A stretch of 64,000 nucleotides of DNA, taken from contig CANFGT010000002.1 of the NCBI GenBank assembly GCA_947446815.1, forward strand, positions 62,001-126,000, given 5' to 3'. This stretch comes from Acidimicrobiaceae bacterium. Its GTDB lineage: Bacteria > Actinomycetota > Acidimicrobiia > Acidimicrobiales > Ilumatobacteraceae. Position 1 is the first letter of the stretch; each line of letters starts with the position of its first letter. The position numbers were made by a program, and so were the translations under genes. Positions 17,185-26,279 of this stretch are shown piece by piece. The notes under the pieces are model-generated. The model was not told where the DNA came from, searched no databases, and worked only from the letters and a program-made list of their open reading frames with translations.

Positions 17185-17805
17185 ATGTCAGACGCACGCT
17201 GGGCCGTCACCGATGGACGCGCTATTTCATTCGGTTCTTCCGTCAGCAACGACGACGATCTCCGGGTGTGTGGAGACGTCCGCAACAAGCGGGTGCTCGA
17301 GTTGGGCCTTTTCGGCACAGTTCCCAACTGCGTTGCCATGGCACAGCGTGGCGCCCGAAGTATTGCTATTGATCCCTCACGTGAGGCTGTACAGCGCGCA
17401 CGTCAAGCGGCAACAAATGCCGATGTCACGGTCGAATTCCACGAAGACGAAATGGCCGATCTTGGATTCCTGATGAACGCTGTGATTGACCTCGCTGTCT
17501 GTGTGCATCAAATCACTCTTGAAACAGATATTGCTCGCCTCTTCCGCCAAGTACATCGAGTGTTACGACCAGAAGCAGGTTTTGTTTTCGCCGTGGCTCA
17601 CCCAATGTCAGCAGTGTTTGACGGCAATGACGCCACTGCACGTCGTCGATATGGAGACACCACTCCCACAATTGGTGAATTGGCGATGGCATTGCAACGC
17701 GCAAACTTCTCCATCGATGTGATGCATGAACTCAAACCGTTGCATCAACCGAATGCGGTTGCCCCCAGCACGCTTGTTGTGCGGGCACGCAAACTTGGTT
17801 CGTAA
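17185..17805 (+). CDS. Class I SAM-dependent methyltransferase
   Basis: 206 residues with a Rossmann methyltransferase fold. Motif I is VLELGLFGTVPNCVAMA (about 38-54), with the acidic end of strand 2 in IAIDPS. Motif IV-like DLAVCVHQITL and post-motif FRQVHRVLRPEAGFVFAVAHP follow. The glycine-rich loop is atypical (GLFGT rather than GxGxG). Substrate unknown. It converges on cca with a 5-bp gap and is unlikely to be functionally linked. Confidence 0.8.
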   Translation: MSDARWAVTDGRAISFGSSVSNDDDLRVCGDVRNKRVLELGLFGTVPNCVAMAQRGARSIAIDPSREAVQRARQAATNADVTVEFHEDEMADLGFLMNAVIDLAVCVHQITLETDIARLFRQVHRVLRPEAGFVFAVAHPMSAVFDGNDATARRRYGDTTPTIGELAMALQRANFSIDVMHELKPLHQPNAVAPSTLVVRARKLGS

Positions 17806-17810
17806 AGTTC

Positions 17811-19274
17811 TTAGCCGCGGTTAATGCGGCGCGTGGGGCGAAGCTTTGAAGCATTCGCCTCGTTCTCTTTCCACCACTGCATGAGACGAGCTGTCGCCAT
17901 CTCGTCGCCAAGCAAGCCTTCTTCGAGACGAATGTCCATGAGGAATTCAAGAGCAGCGCCCACAATGGGACCAGCCGGAACACCCAATAAATCCATCACT
18001 TTTTGACCATCTATTTCAGGTCTCAGGCTTGCAAGTTCTTCGCTTGCCATTAACTCGGAAATGCGTTCTTCCATTTCGTCCATACGACGAGAAAGAATGC
18101 GGGCCTTCTTTTCATTACGCGTCGTACAGTCGCACCGCGTTAACACGTTGAGCTCGGGCAAGTAATCACCAGCGTCACGCACATAACGGCGCACTGCACT
18201 GTCGGTCCAACCCATCTGATACGTATGGAATCGACCACTAATCGCAACGAGTTCCGACACGGCCGCAATGTCATCGTTCGGATATTTCATTGCCTTCATG
18301 CGCTCACGTGTCATGCGTGCACCAACAACTTCGTGATGGTGGAAGGTCACACCTTTGCCTTCTTTAAACCCACGTGTGCGTGGCTTACCGATGTCGTGAT
18401 ACAACGCTGCGAGTCGAGTGATGCGGAAATCAAAATCATCACGTGCCTCACGTTGCACATTTTCAACAACAGCGAGAGTGTGCGTGAGCACATCCTTATG
18501 GCGATGAATCGGGTCCTGCTCAAGACGCATCAATCGCAGTTCCGGCAAGAAATGATCAACAAGACCAGTATCAACCATGAACCACAGGCCAAACGTTGGC
18601 TTCTTTGTCACCATCAATTTGTCGAACTCAACACGCACACGTTCCGCAGAAACAATGGTGAGTCGATCAGCCATTGCAGTCACTGCAGCTGTGATCGATG
18701 GGTCTGGGGTTACTTCCAATTGAGAAATGAATCTCGCAGCGCGCAACATACGCAGAGGGTCATCATTGAAAGACTCCTCAGCAGATAGCGGCGTGCGTAA
18801 ATTGCGCGTCATTAGATCGGCGGCGCCACCGAATGGGTCAACCAACGTGGGAGTGTCGCTCGTTAACTCCAACGCCATTGCGTTAATCGTGAAGTCGCGT
18901 CGAGAAAGATCAACTTCAATCTCGTCGGCGTACACCACTTCTGGCTTACGCGAATCCGGTGAGTAGGCCTCTGCGCGATGAGTCGTGATCTCGTACGTGC
19001 GCTCACCAATTTTTAAACCGATGGTTCCGAAACGCTCCCCCTGGGTCCACAATGCGTCGGCAATATCGCCGACGATCTTCTTGATCTCTTCGGGGCGTGC
19101 TGTGGTCGTCGCGTCAAAGTCCATTTCGGAGGGGTGGAGAGTTCCCTCAGAATCACCCATCAGAAGATCGCGCACCGTGCCCCCGACGAGGTACAGCCGA
19201 TGACCGGCTTCGCGGAAACGCAAAGCCAGTGGGGCCATCTCTTCAAGAATTGGGGCAAAACGCGGCGGAATCAT
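17811..19274 (-). CDS. cca: CCA-adding tRNA nucleotidyltransferase
   Basis: Adds or repairs the 3' CCA of tRNAs. The 487-residue form starts at ATG 19274 (MIPPRFAPI). The nucleotidyltransferase head has the GGTVRDLLMG signature (about 31-40) and the DFDATT metal-binding acid pair. The neck domain DFTINAMAL and a C-terminal HD region (ALYHDIGKP) follow. This head plus HD architecture matches the actinobacterial PcnA/Cca family at the same place near the origin. It is divergent from the GNAT-kinase-sigM operon. Confidence 0.94.
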   Translation of the reverse strand: MIPPRFAPILEEMAPLALRFREAGHRLYLVGGTVRDLLMGDSEGTLHPSEMDFDATTTARPEEIKKIVGDIADALWTQGERFGTIGLKIGERTYEITTHRAEAYSPDSRKPEVVYADEIEVDLSRRDFTINAMALELTSDTPTLVDPFGGAADLMTRNLRTPLSAEESFNDDPLRMLRAARFISQLEVTPDPSITAAVTAMADRLTIVSAERVRVEFDKLMVTKKPTFGLWFMVDTGLVDHFLPELRLMRLEQDPIHRHKDVLTHTLAVVENVQREARDDFDFRITRLAALYHDIGKPRTRGFKEGKGVTFHHHEVVGARMTRERMKAMKYPNDDIAAVSELVAISGRFHTYQMGWTDSAVRRYVRDAGDYLPELNVLTRCDCTTRNEKKARILSRRMDEMEERISELMASEELASLRPEIDGQKVMDLLGVPAGPIVGAALEFLMDIRLEEGLLGDEMATARLMQWWKENEANASKLRPTRRINRG

Positions 19275-19401
19275 GATGTTCTGTATGACGCCATATACAT
19301 AGGTATGAGGCGACCGCCCAAGGCTAGGCACTGGCAGACCCGAACAGGTGTCCTTCCCCAGTCCAAAGCCTGTGCCGCAAGGGGGGACTACCGTCTGAGG
19401 G

Positions 19402-20166
19402 GTGAATGTGGTGGAACAAATCCCTCAGCGCGGTGTCATTTGGTCGGGCTCTGCCCAGGCCTCGGTGCGCCCCTGGGCCGGAAGACCCTCCCGAGCATTT
19501 CTCATCATCACGGGCTCCCATAGTCCCGATACTGAATTACCTGGTCCAGAGATTCTGGGGCAGTGGTTGGCCACATTGTCTCGCTGGGGGTATGGCAGCG
19601 TTCGAACCTCCGCCATGAGCCCCCAATCTGCGCTTTCTCTTGAAGAGGTCGGGTTCTCCCCTGCTCAGCAACTTCAACTATTGCGGGTGAAACATCTCAC
19701 TCGGCCGCAGTTCGATATTCCACGCGATATTGCCCCACAGCGAATCCGCCGTGCGCGCGCTCGGATTCGCTCGTCGGTGATGACTGAGATTCTTGAAATT
19801 GACCGCCTTGCCTTTGGCGATGAATGGCACCTTGACCGAGAGACGTTGCACGAGGCACTGAAAGCCACTCGACATGTGCGGCTCCTCGTCTCTCGTCGTC
19901 ATGGCGAGTTGGAAGGCTTCGTTCTCGTCGGCACCACAGGCACCACCGGATTCATTCAGCGGCTCGCCGTCCACCCGGATGCTCGTCGATCAGGAGTCGC
20001 ATCACGACTAATCGCATCAGCAGTCGAGTGGTCCTTTCGTCGTGGCTGCACCAACACAGTTGTCAATACAGAAACAAATAATCTCGCTGCACTCAGTTTG
20101 TATCGAAGTATCGGATTCACCGAAATGAAACAGGGTCTCACTGTGTTGGAAAAAACTCTGTCATGA
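19402..20166 (+). CDS. GNAT-family N-acetyltransferase
   Basis: 254 residues. The C-terminal half (about 115-250) is a GNAT domain with the acetyl-CoA loop RLAVHPDARRSGVASRLI and the RimI-like ending TNNLAALSLYRSIGF. The N-terminal 110 residues are a second unit without clear catalytic motifs. GTG at 19402 is chosen after a GAGGG site. The stop overlaps the start of the next gene (ATGA). In mycobacteria this slot holds a NUDIX gene (mutT4), so the acetyltransferase is a replacement at the head of the operon. Substrate unknown. Confidence 0.85.
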   Translation: MNVVEQIPQRGVIWSGSAQASVRPWAGRPSRAFLIITGSHSPDTELPGPEILGQWLATLSRWGYGSVRTSAMSPQSALSLEEVGFSPAQQLQLLRVKHLTRPQFDIPRDIAPQRIRRARARIRSSVMTEILEIDRLAFGDEWHLDRETLHEALKATRHVRLLVSRRHGELEGFVLVGTTGTTGFIQRLAVHPDARRSGVASRLIASAVEWSFRRGCTNTVVNTETNNLAALSLYRSIGFTEMKQGLTVLEKTLS

Positions 20167-22133
20167 AAAAAATTGTTCGTCTTCTTCTTGCCCTCACGTC
20201 ATTCGTGCTCGGAACATTGAACTTTGGCAATGGCGGGCCCTTGATGGCTCAGGCCGTTCCCTCTCTTCCATTGCTGAGTCAAACTTTTAATATCACCACA
20301 GGAAAACAATTGCGTTTTGTCTTGCGAGACGATCCAGCGTTCCTTCATGCTTCTGTAGAAATTCAAATTCATCGGCGCATCGCATCTCGTCGATCTTTCC
20401 AGTCAATTGCGCTTGGTGAGGTTCAATCGGGAGTGCTTGACACGGTGACTTTGTCTGGTCTTCAAATTCAACACACCACAAACAACACAGTTCTTATTCA
20501 AGTACCCATCGCAGAAAAAATTGATTCGACAAAACTTTTGTCTGTCCCCTTTGATGGCGTCTATCCAATTTCAATTCGTCTCCGTGACGTCGCCACATCA
20601 AAGCCAACTGCAGAAGTGTTGACCTTCATCAATGTTCGTCGCCAACTCGAGACAATGCCGGATGTACAGGCCAGCACTCTCGTACGTCTAAAGGCCGCCC
20701 CATCCCTTCAGCCGAATGGTGATGTTGTCATCTCGGATGAAACTCGTGCGCGCGTCACGCGATTCATTGCCTTCCTAACAAAACATGAATCGCCATTGAC
20801 GGTCTCGGTTCAGCCTGAAATCATTGCCTCTTTAGCTGTTTCAAATCTTGCATCAGATAAAGAATTATTGGTCTCGCTCAGGGAACAACTTCGTCTGCGA
20901 TCCATCACAACTGCGGCCTATGTACCGACAGACCCATCAATGTTTGTTGCAATGAATATGCGCGAAGAATTTATTAACCAATTGCGTGTTGGTGAGGACA
21001 CCCTGAATAAGTGGTTGCCTGGAGTGGCTATTCAGCGTGGAACATACATCGCTGATCACTTACTCACATCTGATGGACTTCAATTGCTTCGTACTGCAGG
21101 CGTGGTTTCAATCATCTTGATGCCTCGCGCACAGCAAGGCATTACGGTTTCACGAACAGCCAATGTTGTACTTCGTCCGAATGGAATAACAAGTAGCAAC
21201 ATTTCCATTGTTGCAAGCGACGTAAACGTTGCTACATCGGTCTCAAACAACGGTGAAGAGTCCTCTCCTGCGATTGCTGCATACCGAAGTGCTGCAGAGC
21301 TGCTAGTGGCACGCGATGATCTTCTTGCTGGTGGTCACTCGCCAACTTCGATTCGCTTGATGTTGTCCACCACTTCCGGAGACCTCAATTCAGATTCTGC
21401 GCTATCCATCGCTACCTCCACTCTTGATAATGCGCCCGGAATCAGCATGGTGGACATGGCAGAACCGCAAATCGTTTCTTCTGATACAGCCGCCATCAAA
21501 TTTGCAAACAAGACACCTAACACCGGGGCCGCTCGAGTCGCTGGCATTGTTGTCGCACGGAAAGAACTTGACGCCACGACATCAATGGTTGACGAAGCCG
21601 ATATTCGTCGTGAGATTTGGTCTCATCTCTTTGCGCTCGGAGTGTCCAACACAGTGGTCAACGGGGACACGTACATCGCTGGTGTTCGCGACCTTCTGTC
21701 GACTGTTCGTGGCGCCGTCACGGTGACCACGCCCGGCACAATCACGTTGTCGGGCCGCAATGGCGCCATACGTATCCAGATCCGAAATAATTCCGATGTG
21801 CCGCTCACCGTCCGTGTGCGGATGGCAAGCGCAAAACTCACATTGCAAAACCCCGTGAGGCTGGTTGATCTGGCCGCAGGCAGCACCACAGAAGTCAAAG
21901 TGGAGGCAGGGACTCGAGCAAATGGGCGATTCCCCCTTTCGATTCGCGTCACCACCCCCGAAGGCAACCTCGAAGTCGCGCCCTACATCCGAGTCACGGC
22001 ACGAATGAATGCCATCGCTGGATTTGGACAGTATGTAAGCCTGACGCTTCTCATCCTTGTCTTGCTCTGGTGGGGGACTCACTGGCGCCGCACCCGTCAT
22101 GAAGGCACTGCGGGTACTACGGTTTCGGACTAA
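20163..22133 (+). CDS. Large secreted, membrane-anchored protein (Rv3909-like)
   Basis: 656 residues: a signal peptide (positive MKK, hydrophobic 5-25, AQA cleavage site near 31), a long extracellular region, and one C-terminal membrane helix (about 620-640) with a basic cytoplasmic tail. The layout and position match the poorly characterised Rv3909-type proteins encoded next to mviN and sigM in mycobacteria. A beta-sandwich-like segment (about 520-615) precedes the anchor. It overlaps both neighbours (ATGA upstream, TAATG downstream). Function unknown; an envelope role is inferred from topology and operon. Confidence 0.75.
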   Translation: MKKIVRLLLALTSFVLGTLNFGNGGPLMAQAVPSLPLLSQTFNITTGKQLRFVLRDDPAFLHASVEIQIHRRIASRRSFQSIALGEVQSGVLDTVTLSGLQIQHTTNNTVLIQVPIAEKIDSTKLLSVPFDGVYPISIRLRDVATSKPTAEVLTFINVRRQLETMPDVQASTLVRLKAAPSLQPNGDVVISDETRARVTRFIAFLTKHESPLTVSVQPEIIASLAVSNLASDKELLVSLREQLRLRSITTAAYVPTDPSMFVAMNMREEFINQLRVGEDTLNKWLPGVAIQRGTYIADHLLTSDGLQLLRTAGVVSIILMPRAQQGITVSRTANVVLRPNGITSSNISIVASDVNVATSVSNNGEESSPAIAAYRSAAELLVARDDLLAGGHSPTSIRLMLSTTSGDLNSDSALSIATSTLDNAPGISMVDMAEPQIVSSDTAAIKFANKTPNTGAARVAGIVVARKELDATTSMVDEADIRREIWSHLFALGVSNTVVNGDTYIAGVRDLLSTVRGAVTVTTPGTITLSGRNGAIRIQIRNNSDVPLTVRVRMASAKLTLQNPVRLVDLAAGSTTEVKVEAGTRANGRFPLSIRVTTPEGNLEVAPYIRVTARMNAIAGFGQYVSLTLLILVLLWWGTHWRRTRHEGTAGTTVSD

Positions 22134-22972
22134 TGACAGTTCGAATTGTTACCGACTCATCGTGCGACCTCCCTCAGGAACTCGCCGACTCCCTAGGCAT
22201 CACCATCGTTCCACTCAAGGTTCGTTTTGGTGACGATGAATACGTCGACCGTGAAACGATCACCACGGACGAGTTCTGGAAAAAGTGTGCCGCCTCCCCT
22301 GTTTTGCCTGAAACAGCCGCCCCATCCCCGGGCGACTTTGATCTTCGCTTCCAACAATTGGTGGCTGCCGGCGCCACCGGCATTGTTGTTCTGAATCTTT
22401 CTTCCGACCTCTCGGGCACCATGCAAAGTGCACAAATCGCAGCGCGCGACTTCGCTGGTGGTGTGCCCGTCCATATCGTTGATAGCCGCACAGCAACGAT
22501 GGGTCTTGGTCTTATTGCCGTCGAATGTGCCAAAAAGGCCAATGCGGGTGCCTCGATAGAAGAAATTTTGGCCCTTGCGAACAGTCTTGTTCCTCGCATG
22601 CGCGTCGTCGGTGCGCTTGACACTCTCGACAACCTGAAAAAAGGTGGGCGTATCGGTGGCGCAAAGGCGATGCTTGCAAGTGCGCTATCCATTAAGCCTC
22701 TCATCGAGATCACAAATGGCCTCGTTGAAGAAGCTGGTAAGCAGCGCACGCGTTCCAAAGCTCTCGCACACCTCATCACCGTCCTCAAAGAAAATGCCAA
22801 CAGCATTGAACAGCTCGGCGTTCTCCATGCACAGTGCGCTGACATCGATGCGTTTGTCGCAATGGTCAAAGAGGTCTATTCCGGTGAAATCATTGTTGGC
22901 GACATTGGTGCTGTCATCGGAACTCATGCAGGACAAGGCACCATCGGAATCGCATTTCGTTTGAAGGCGTAG
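22133..22972 (+). CDS. DegV-family fatty-acid-binding protein
   Basis: 279 residues. DegV-family proteins (FakB) bind a fatty acid and present it to the kinase FakA. The start VRIVTDSSCDLPQEL (about 3-17) is the family signature. The ligand-site segment NLSSDLSGTMQSAQIAA and the DSRTATMGLG loop are intact. No fakA is in the window, so coupling to fatty-acid phosphorylation is only a possibility. Its start overlaps the preceding stop (TAATG). It lies between the secreted protein and the kinase, where murJ/mviN occurs in mycobacteria. Confidence 0.92.
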   Translation: MTVRIVTDSSCDLPQELADSLGITIVPLKVRFGDDEYVDRETITTDEFWKKCAASPVLPETAAPSPGDFDLRFQQLVAAGATGIVVLNLSSDLSGTMQSAQIAARDFAGGVPVHIVDSRTATMGLGLIAVECAKKANAGASIEEILALANSLVPRMRVVGALDTLDNLKKGGRIGGAKAMLASALSIKPLIEITNGLVEEAGKQRTRSKALAHLITVLKENANSIEQLGVLHAQCADIDAFVAMVKEVYSGEIIVGDIGAVIGTHAGQGTIGIAFRLKA

Positions 22973-22993
22973 GGGTATCGCTCCGCTAAGGGG

Positions 22994-23002
22994 TTATCCA
23001 CA
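22994..23002 (+). promoter_or_regulatory. Perfect DnaA box before the kinase gene
   Basis: Exact TTATCCACA in the 50-bp gap between the DegV gene and the kinase gene, 21 bp before the kinase start. It could set a DnaA-responsive internal promoter, or only serve DnaA titration. Confidence 0.5.
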
Positions 23003-23022
23003 ACTAGCGTAAACAGCCAGTC

Positions 23023-24711
23023 ATGGCTGCTTCACGTTCTTCAGACGACTACATCGGTGGTCGATACCGACTTGAAGGTCGTATTGCATCTGGCGGCATG
23101 GCTGACGTTTGGCGCGCTACTGATTTACAGCTTGGTCGTGAAGTTGCCGTCAAGCTCTTGCGTACCAGTGTTGCTGATGATCCTGTTGTTGCAGAACGCT
23201 TCCGTCGCGAAGCACGCTCGCTTGCAAAGTTGACGCATCCCAACATTGTTCCGGTGTATGACTGCATCGACGAAGCAGACGGACAAGTTGCGCTTGTCAT
23301 GCGCCTGATCCGTGGACAATCTCTACGCGAACTTCTTGATGATGCCGGGGATAACTACGGACCTGGACAAATCAGTGCATACCTCACAGTCCACATCGGT
23401 AAGTCAATTGCTGCTGCTTTAGCAAAAGCACATAGCGAAAATATTCTTCACCGCGACATCAAGCCCGGAAACATCCTCGTCATGAAGAACGGCGAAGTTC
23501 TTCTAACTGACTTTGGAATTGCAAAACCTTTGAAGGCAAGCGAAGACGACGGTACGGACCTCACGCGTGTTGACATCATGATGGGTACTGCAAAGTATTT
23601 ATCTCCCGAGCAAGTGCAAGGTCGCAATCTTGATGCTCGTGCAGATATTTATTCTCTCGGGCTCGTTCTCTATGAATGCTTGGCCGGCAACGTTCCGTTC
23701 AAAGGCGACAATGATCAAGCAACTGCTGTTGCACGTCTCGAGCGCGACCCAACACCACTTGGCGGTTTGCGTGCAGATGTGCCAAGCACCGTTATCAATG
23801 TCATTCACAAGATGTTGCGTCGTCGTCCAGAACACCGCTACGAAAATTGTGCAGAGGTTGTACAAGCGCTTGATGATGCAATGCGTAATCTTCACGACGC
23901 ATTAACTCCTGCTGATGGAATGTCGCCATCGCTTGGTGCGCCAGCTCCGCGTCCGCGTCCTGCGCCGCTCGACCCGTTGATGACACCCAAGCCACCGCGC
24001 GATTTCACTGTTGTTCCGAATGACAACACGCCACAACGTGCGCCATTGCCGCAACGCGACCGAACTCCACGTGGTGCCCCGCGAGCAAAAGAAGCTCTTC
24101 CGGCTCATCGAAAGACCAATACAAAGCGCAATTATGTGCCAATTGCACTGCTCTTGACTGCAGCGCTCGTCATGTCCTTCATGCTGTGGAAGGGTTTGAA
24201 AGACACCAAATCATCGAGCGTTCCTTCTGTCGTCGACAACGTGCAAGTCGTGCATGTCGATATTGCAAAGGTTAAAAGCTACGACCCCAATGGCGATGAC
24301 AACCAAGAGAACGAAGCAATGGTTCCGATGTTGCTCGACAACAATCCCGCAACACAATGGACGACGGTTTGTTATGGCAATCAATACTTTGGTTCTAAAG
24401 AAGGCGTAGGCCTTGTTGTACAACTGACCGGGATTGGCATCGGTCAGTTGAAGGCCAACTTCCAAAATGGTCCTTACAACGCAGATGTGTATGTGACAAC
24501 CGGAGATGCAATTCCAACTTCCCTCAGTGATTGGGGATTGCGAGTTGCAAATGTGTACAGCGGAAATTCCGGTCTTGCGACATTCAATGTTCACCAACCC
24601 GCGCATAACGTTTTATTGTTCTTGCGCGAAGTTGGACGTAGTTCAACATGTAGTGATACGAATCCGTTCAAGGGCGTCATCAGCGACCTTTCATTCACAT
24701 CGGCGAAGTGA
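23023..24711 (+). CDS. Transmembrane Ser/Thr protein kinase with extracellular discoidin-like domain
   Basis: 562 residues. The kinase domain (about 14-275) looks active: VAVK lysine at 44, HRD at 143-145, DFG at 163-165, and GTAKYLSPEQ in the activation segment. A Pro/Arg-rich juxtamembrane stretch (about 290-365) leads to a membrane helix (about 368-390). The outer region (about 405-562) resembles a carbohydrate-binding F5/8-type beta-sandwich (LLDNNPATQWTT). This domain order after the helix matches the C-terminal part of mycobacterial MviN (Rv3910), whose kinase-like domain is inactive. Here it stands alone without MurJ. Its stop overlaps sigM (GTGA), suggesting a link to envelope-stress signalling. 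Confidence 0.9.
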   Translation: MAASRSSDDYIGGRYRLEGRIASGGMADVWRATDLQLGREVAVKLLRTSVADDPVVAERFRREARSLAKLTHPNIVPVYDCIDEADGQVALVMRLIRGQSLRELLDDAGDNYGPGQISAYLTVHIGKSIAAALAKAHSENILHRDIKPGNILVMKNGEVLLTDFGIAKPLKASEDDGTDLTRVDIMMGTAKYLSPEQVQGRNLDARADIYSLGLVLYECLAGNVPFKGDNDQATAVARLERDPTPLGGLRADVPSTVINVIHKMLRRRPEHRYENCAEVVQALDDAMRNLHDALTPADGMSPSLGAPAPRPRPAPLDPLMTPKPPRDFTVVPNDNTPQRAPLPQRDRTPRGAPRAKEALPAHRKTNTKRNYVPIALLLTAALVMSFMLWKGLKDTKSSSVPSVVDNVQVVHVDIAKVKSYDPNGDDNQENEAMVPMLLDNNPATQWTTVCYGNQYFGSKEGVGLVVQLTGIGIGQLKANFQNGPYNADVYVTTGDAIPTSLSDWGLRVANVYSGNSGLATFNVHQPAHNVLLFLREVGRSSTCSDTNPFKGVISDLSFTSAK

Positions 24712-25277
24712 CGAGCGACGCCCTACTCCTCAAACGGGCACAGCGCGGTGACCGCAATGCAGTCGATGCGCTCCTGCGCGAAAATTATGAAGTGGTGCGC
24801 GCAGTGTGTCATCGCATCATCATCAATTCATCTGATGCAGATGATGCGACACAGAATGCGCTCATTGCCATCGTCCGGGCGTTGCCATCTTTCGATGGCC
24901 GATCAAAATTTTCAACTTGGGTGTACCGCATTGCAACAAATGCAGCATTAGATGAACTGCGCCGCATTCGTCGCCGCGATGTTCCAAACGATGAAGAGAA
25001 GTTTGTGAATATTTCAGTCACCGATGCAACTGGAGCGGTTGATGCACAGATGGATATTTCTGCAGCGCTGGCAGAAATTCCTGAGGAGTTTCGAGTTGCA
25101 TTGGTCTTGCGCCACATTGCAGATCTTGATTACGAAGAGATTGCTGTCATTCTTGATGTTCCCGTCGGCACAGTGCGGTCCCGTTTGTCACGAGGTCGAG
25201 CACAATTAACAACACTCCTCGGGAACCAACCCGACAGCAGCGGCCGTCAGAACAACAGCACCGGAGGTCAGCCATGA
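24708..25277 (+). CDS. sigM: ECF RNA polymerase sigma factor, SigM type
   Basis: 189 residues. Region 2 (about 25-90) has the ECF pattern DADDATQNALIAIVRALPSFDGRSKFSTWVYRIATNAALDE, cited here by its ends. Region 4 (about 125-175) has the helix-turn-helix YEEIAVILDVPVGTVRSRLSRGRAQL. It starts at GTG overlapping the kinase stop and overlaps the next gene (ATGA). Position among the secreted-protein, kinase, trxB, trxA and cwlM genes matches mycobacterial sigM. The likely role is redox or envelope stress response under the anti-sigma protein downstream. Confidence 0.92.
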   Translation: MTSDALLLKRAQRGDRNAVDALLRENYEVVRAVCHRIIINSSDADDATQNALIAIVRALPSFDGRSKFSTWVYRIATNAALDELRRIRRRDVPNDEEKFVNISVTDATGAVDAQMDISAALAEIPEEFRVALVLRHIADLDYEEIAVILDVPVGTVRSRLSRGRAQLTTLLGNQPDSSGRQNNSTGGQP

Positions 25278-25906
25278 GCGATGACAATGAACTTGACCCA
25301 CGTTTAGAGGCATCGCTTCGCAATATTTCCGCCCCCGACCCGTCCGTTATGGAAACTCATATTGCCGCCGCACTTGGTGAGGTCGCCGCCGCCACTTCTC
25401 GGGGGCGCCTTCGGTTTCTGGCTATCGCAGCAGCAGTGCTTGTTCTTGTTAGCGGCGGCATCGCTGTCGCGAAGAACTCTCGCGATGCTCCCCCAGCCAT
25501 TGCTGCAGATACCACCGTCACCACGGTGCCGAAAGCCTCTGGAGCGTGTACTCACTCGGGAGGGTTTTGGGGTGACGTTGGGGGTATTGACTACTTCACC
25601 CTTCGAGGTACGGCGTTTGAACTAGTCCATCGTGACGACTTAGTCGACCTGTATTTCGGTTCAAAGCCCTGCACCATGGTGGGCACCATTGCCTACTACG
25701 AAGCAATGCTGCGTCGCGACAAACAAGAAGAGTCACCATCGGAGACCACCTGCGAACAAAAACCCCTCATTCAGTTCACGGATAACGCAGGTGGTTCGGA
25801 ATACAGACTTGCACTCCTTGAAACCCCTGCTGGCGTGAGTCTGTTCTTCGAGGACAGATGTAACGAGCCGCTCGGCTCCATCGCTTTGCCCACATCGGGC
25901 GACTAA
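25274..25906 (+). CDS. Probable membrane anti-sigma factor
   Basis: 210 residues: a cytoplasmic N-terminus (about 1-45), one membrane helix (about 46-66), then an extracellular domain with several cysteines (about 93, 135, 162, 196) that could form disulfides. It overlaps sigM by 4 bp, the usual place for the cognate anti-sigma (RsmA in mycobacteria). No zinc HxxxCxxC anti-sigma motif is present. The assignment therefore rests on position and topology. Confidence 0.75.
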   Translation: MSDDNELDPRLEASLRNISAPDPSVMETHIAAALGEVAAATSRGRLRFLAIAAAVLVLVSGGIAVAKNSRDAPPAIAADTTVTTVPKASGACTHSGGFWGDVGGIDYFTLRGTAFELVHRDDLVDLYFGSKPCTMVGTIAYYEAMLRRDKQEESPSETTCEQKPLIQFTDNAGGSEYRLALLETPAGVSLFFEDRCNEPLGSIALPTSGD

Positions 25907-25949
25907 CACTCACTCAGTGCAATGGGCTCTCGCCGTTAGGCTGAACCCC

Positions 25950-26279
25950 ATGGTGTCTAATCCACTCACCGATCCCGAATGGGCGGACCGTTCCGTCGCT
26001 TTCATCGACCGCGTGGTGGCCACTGTCCGCAAGTACACCACCCAACCTCTCGTCACCACCGCTCGTGGCATTGTCTTCGGACTCCTTGCATCGTTTGGCG
26101 TGTTGACGGGCACAGTTCTGTTGGTCGTGGGTCTTGTTCGCGGTCTCCAAGCCGCACTTGATGCTGTGGTGAATCACCAAGCAGCCGTCTGGATTTCGTA
26201 TTTCATCCTTGCCGCGCTCTTTCTCATCATCGGAATCCTCCTGATGCGTAAGCGCTACACCCCAGAAGAAGAGAAGTAA
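25950..26279 (+). CDS. Two-helix membrane protein
   Basis: 109 residues from ATG 25950; a longer in-frame start at 25917 adds only an unlikely leader. A short amphipathic N-terminus is followed by two membrane helices (about 38-60 and 78-98) and a basic, acidic tail (KRYTPEEEK). The stop overlaps trxB (TAATG), so it is co-translated with the thioredoxin system. Function unknown; the hairpin plan resembles holin-like or phage-holin-III-type proteins, but no family is certain. Confidence 0.75.
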   Translation: MVSNPLTDPEWADRSVAFIDRVVATVRKYTTQPLVTTARGIVFGLLASFGVLTGTVLLVVGLVRGLQAALDAVVNHQAAVWISYFILAALFLIIGILLMRKRYTPEEEK

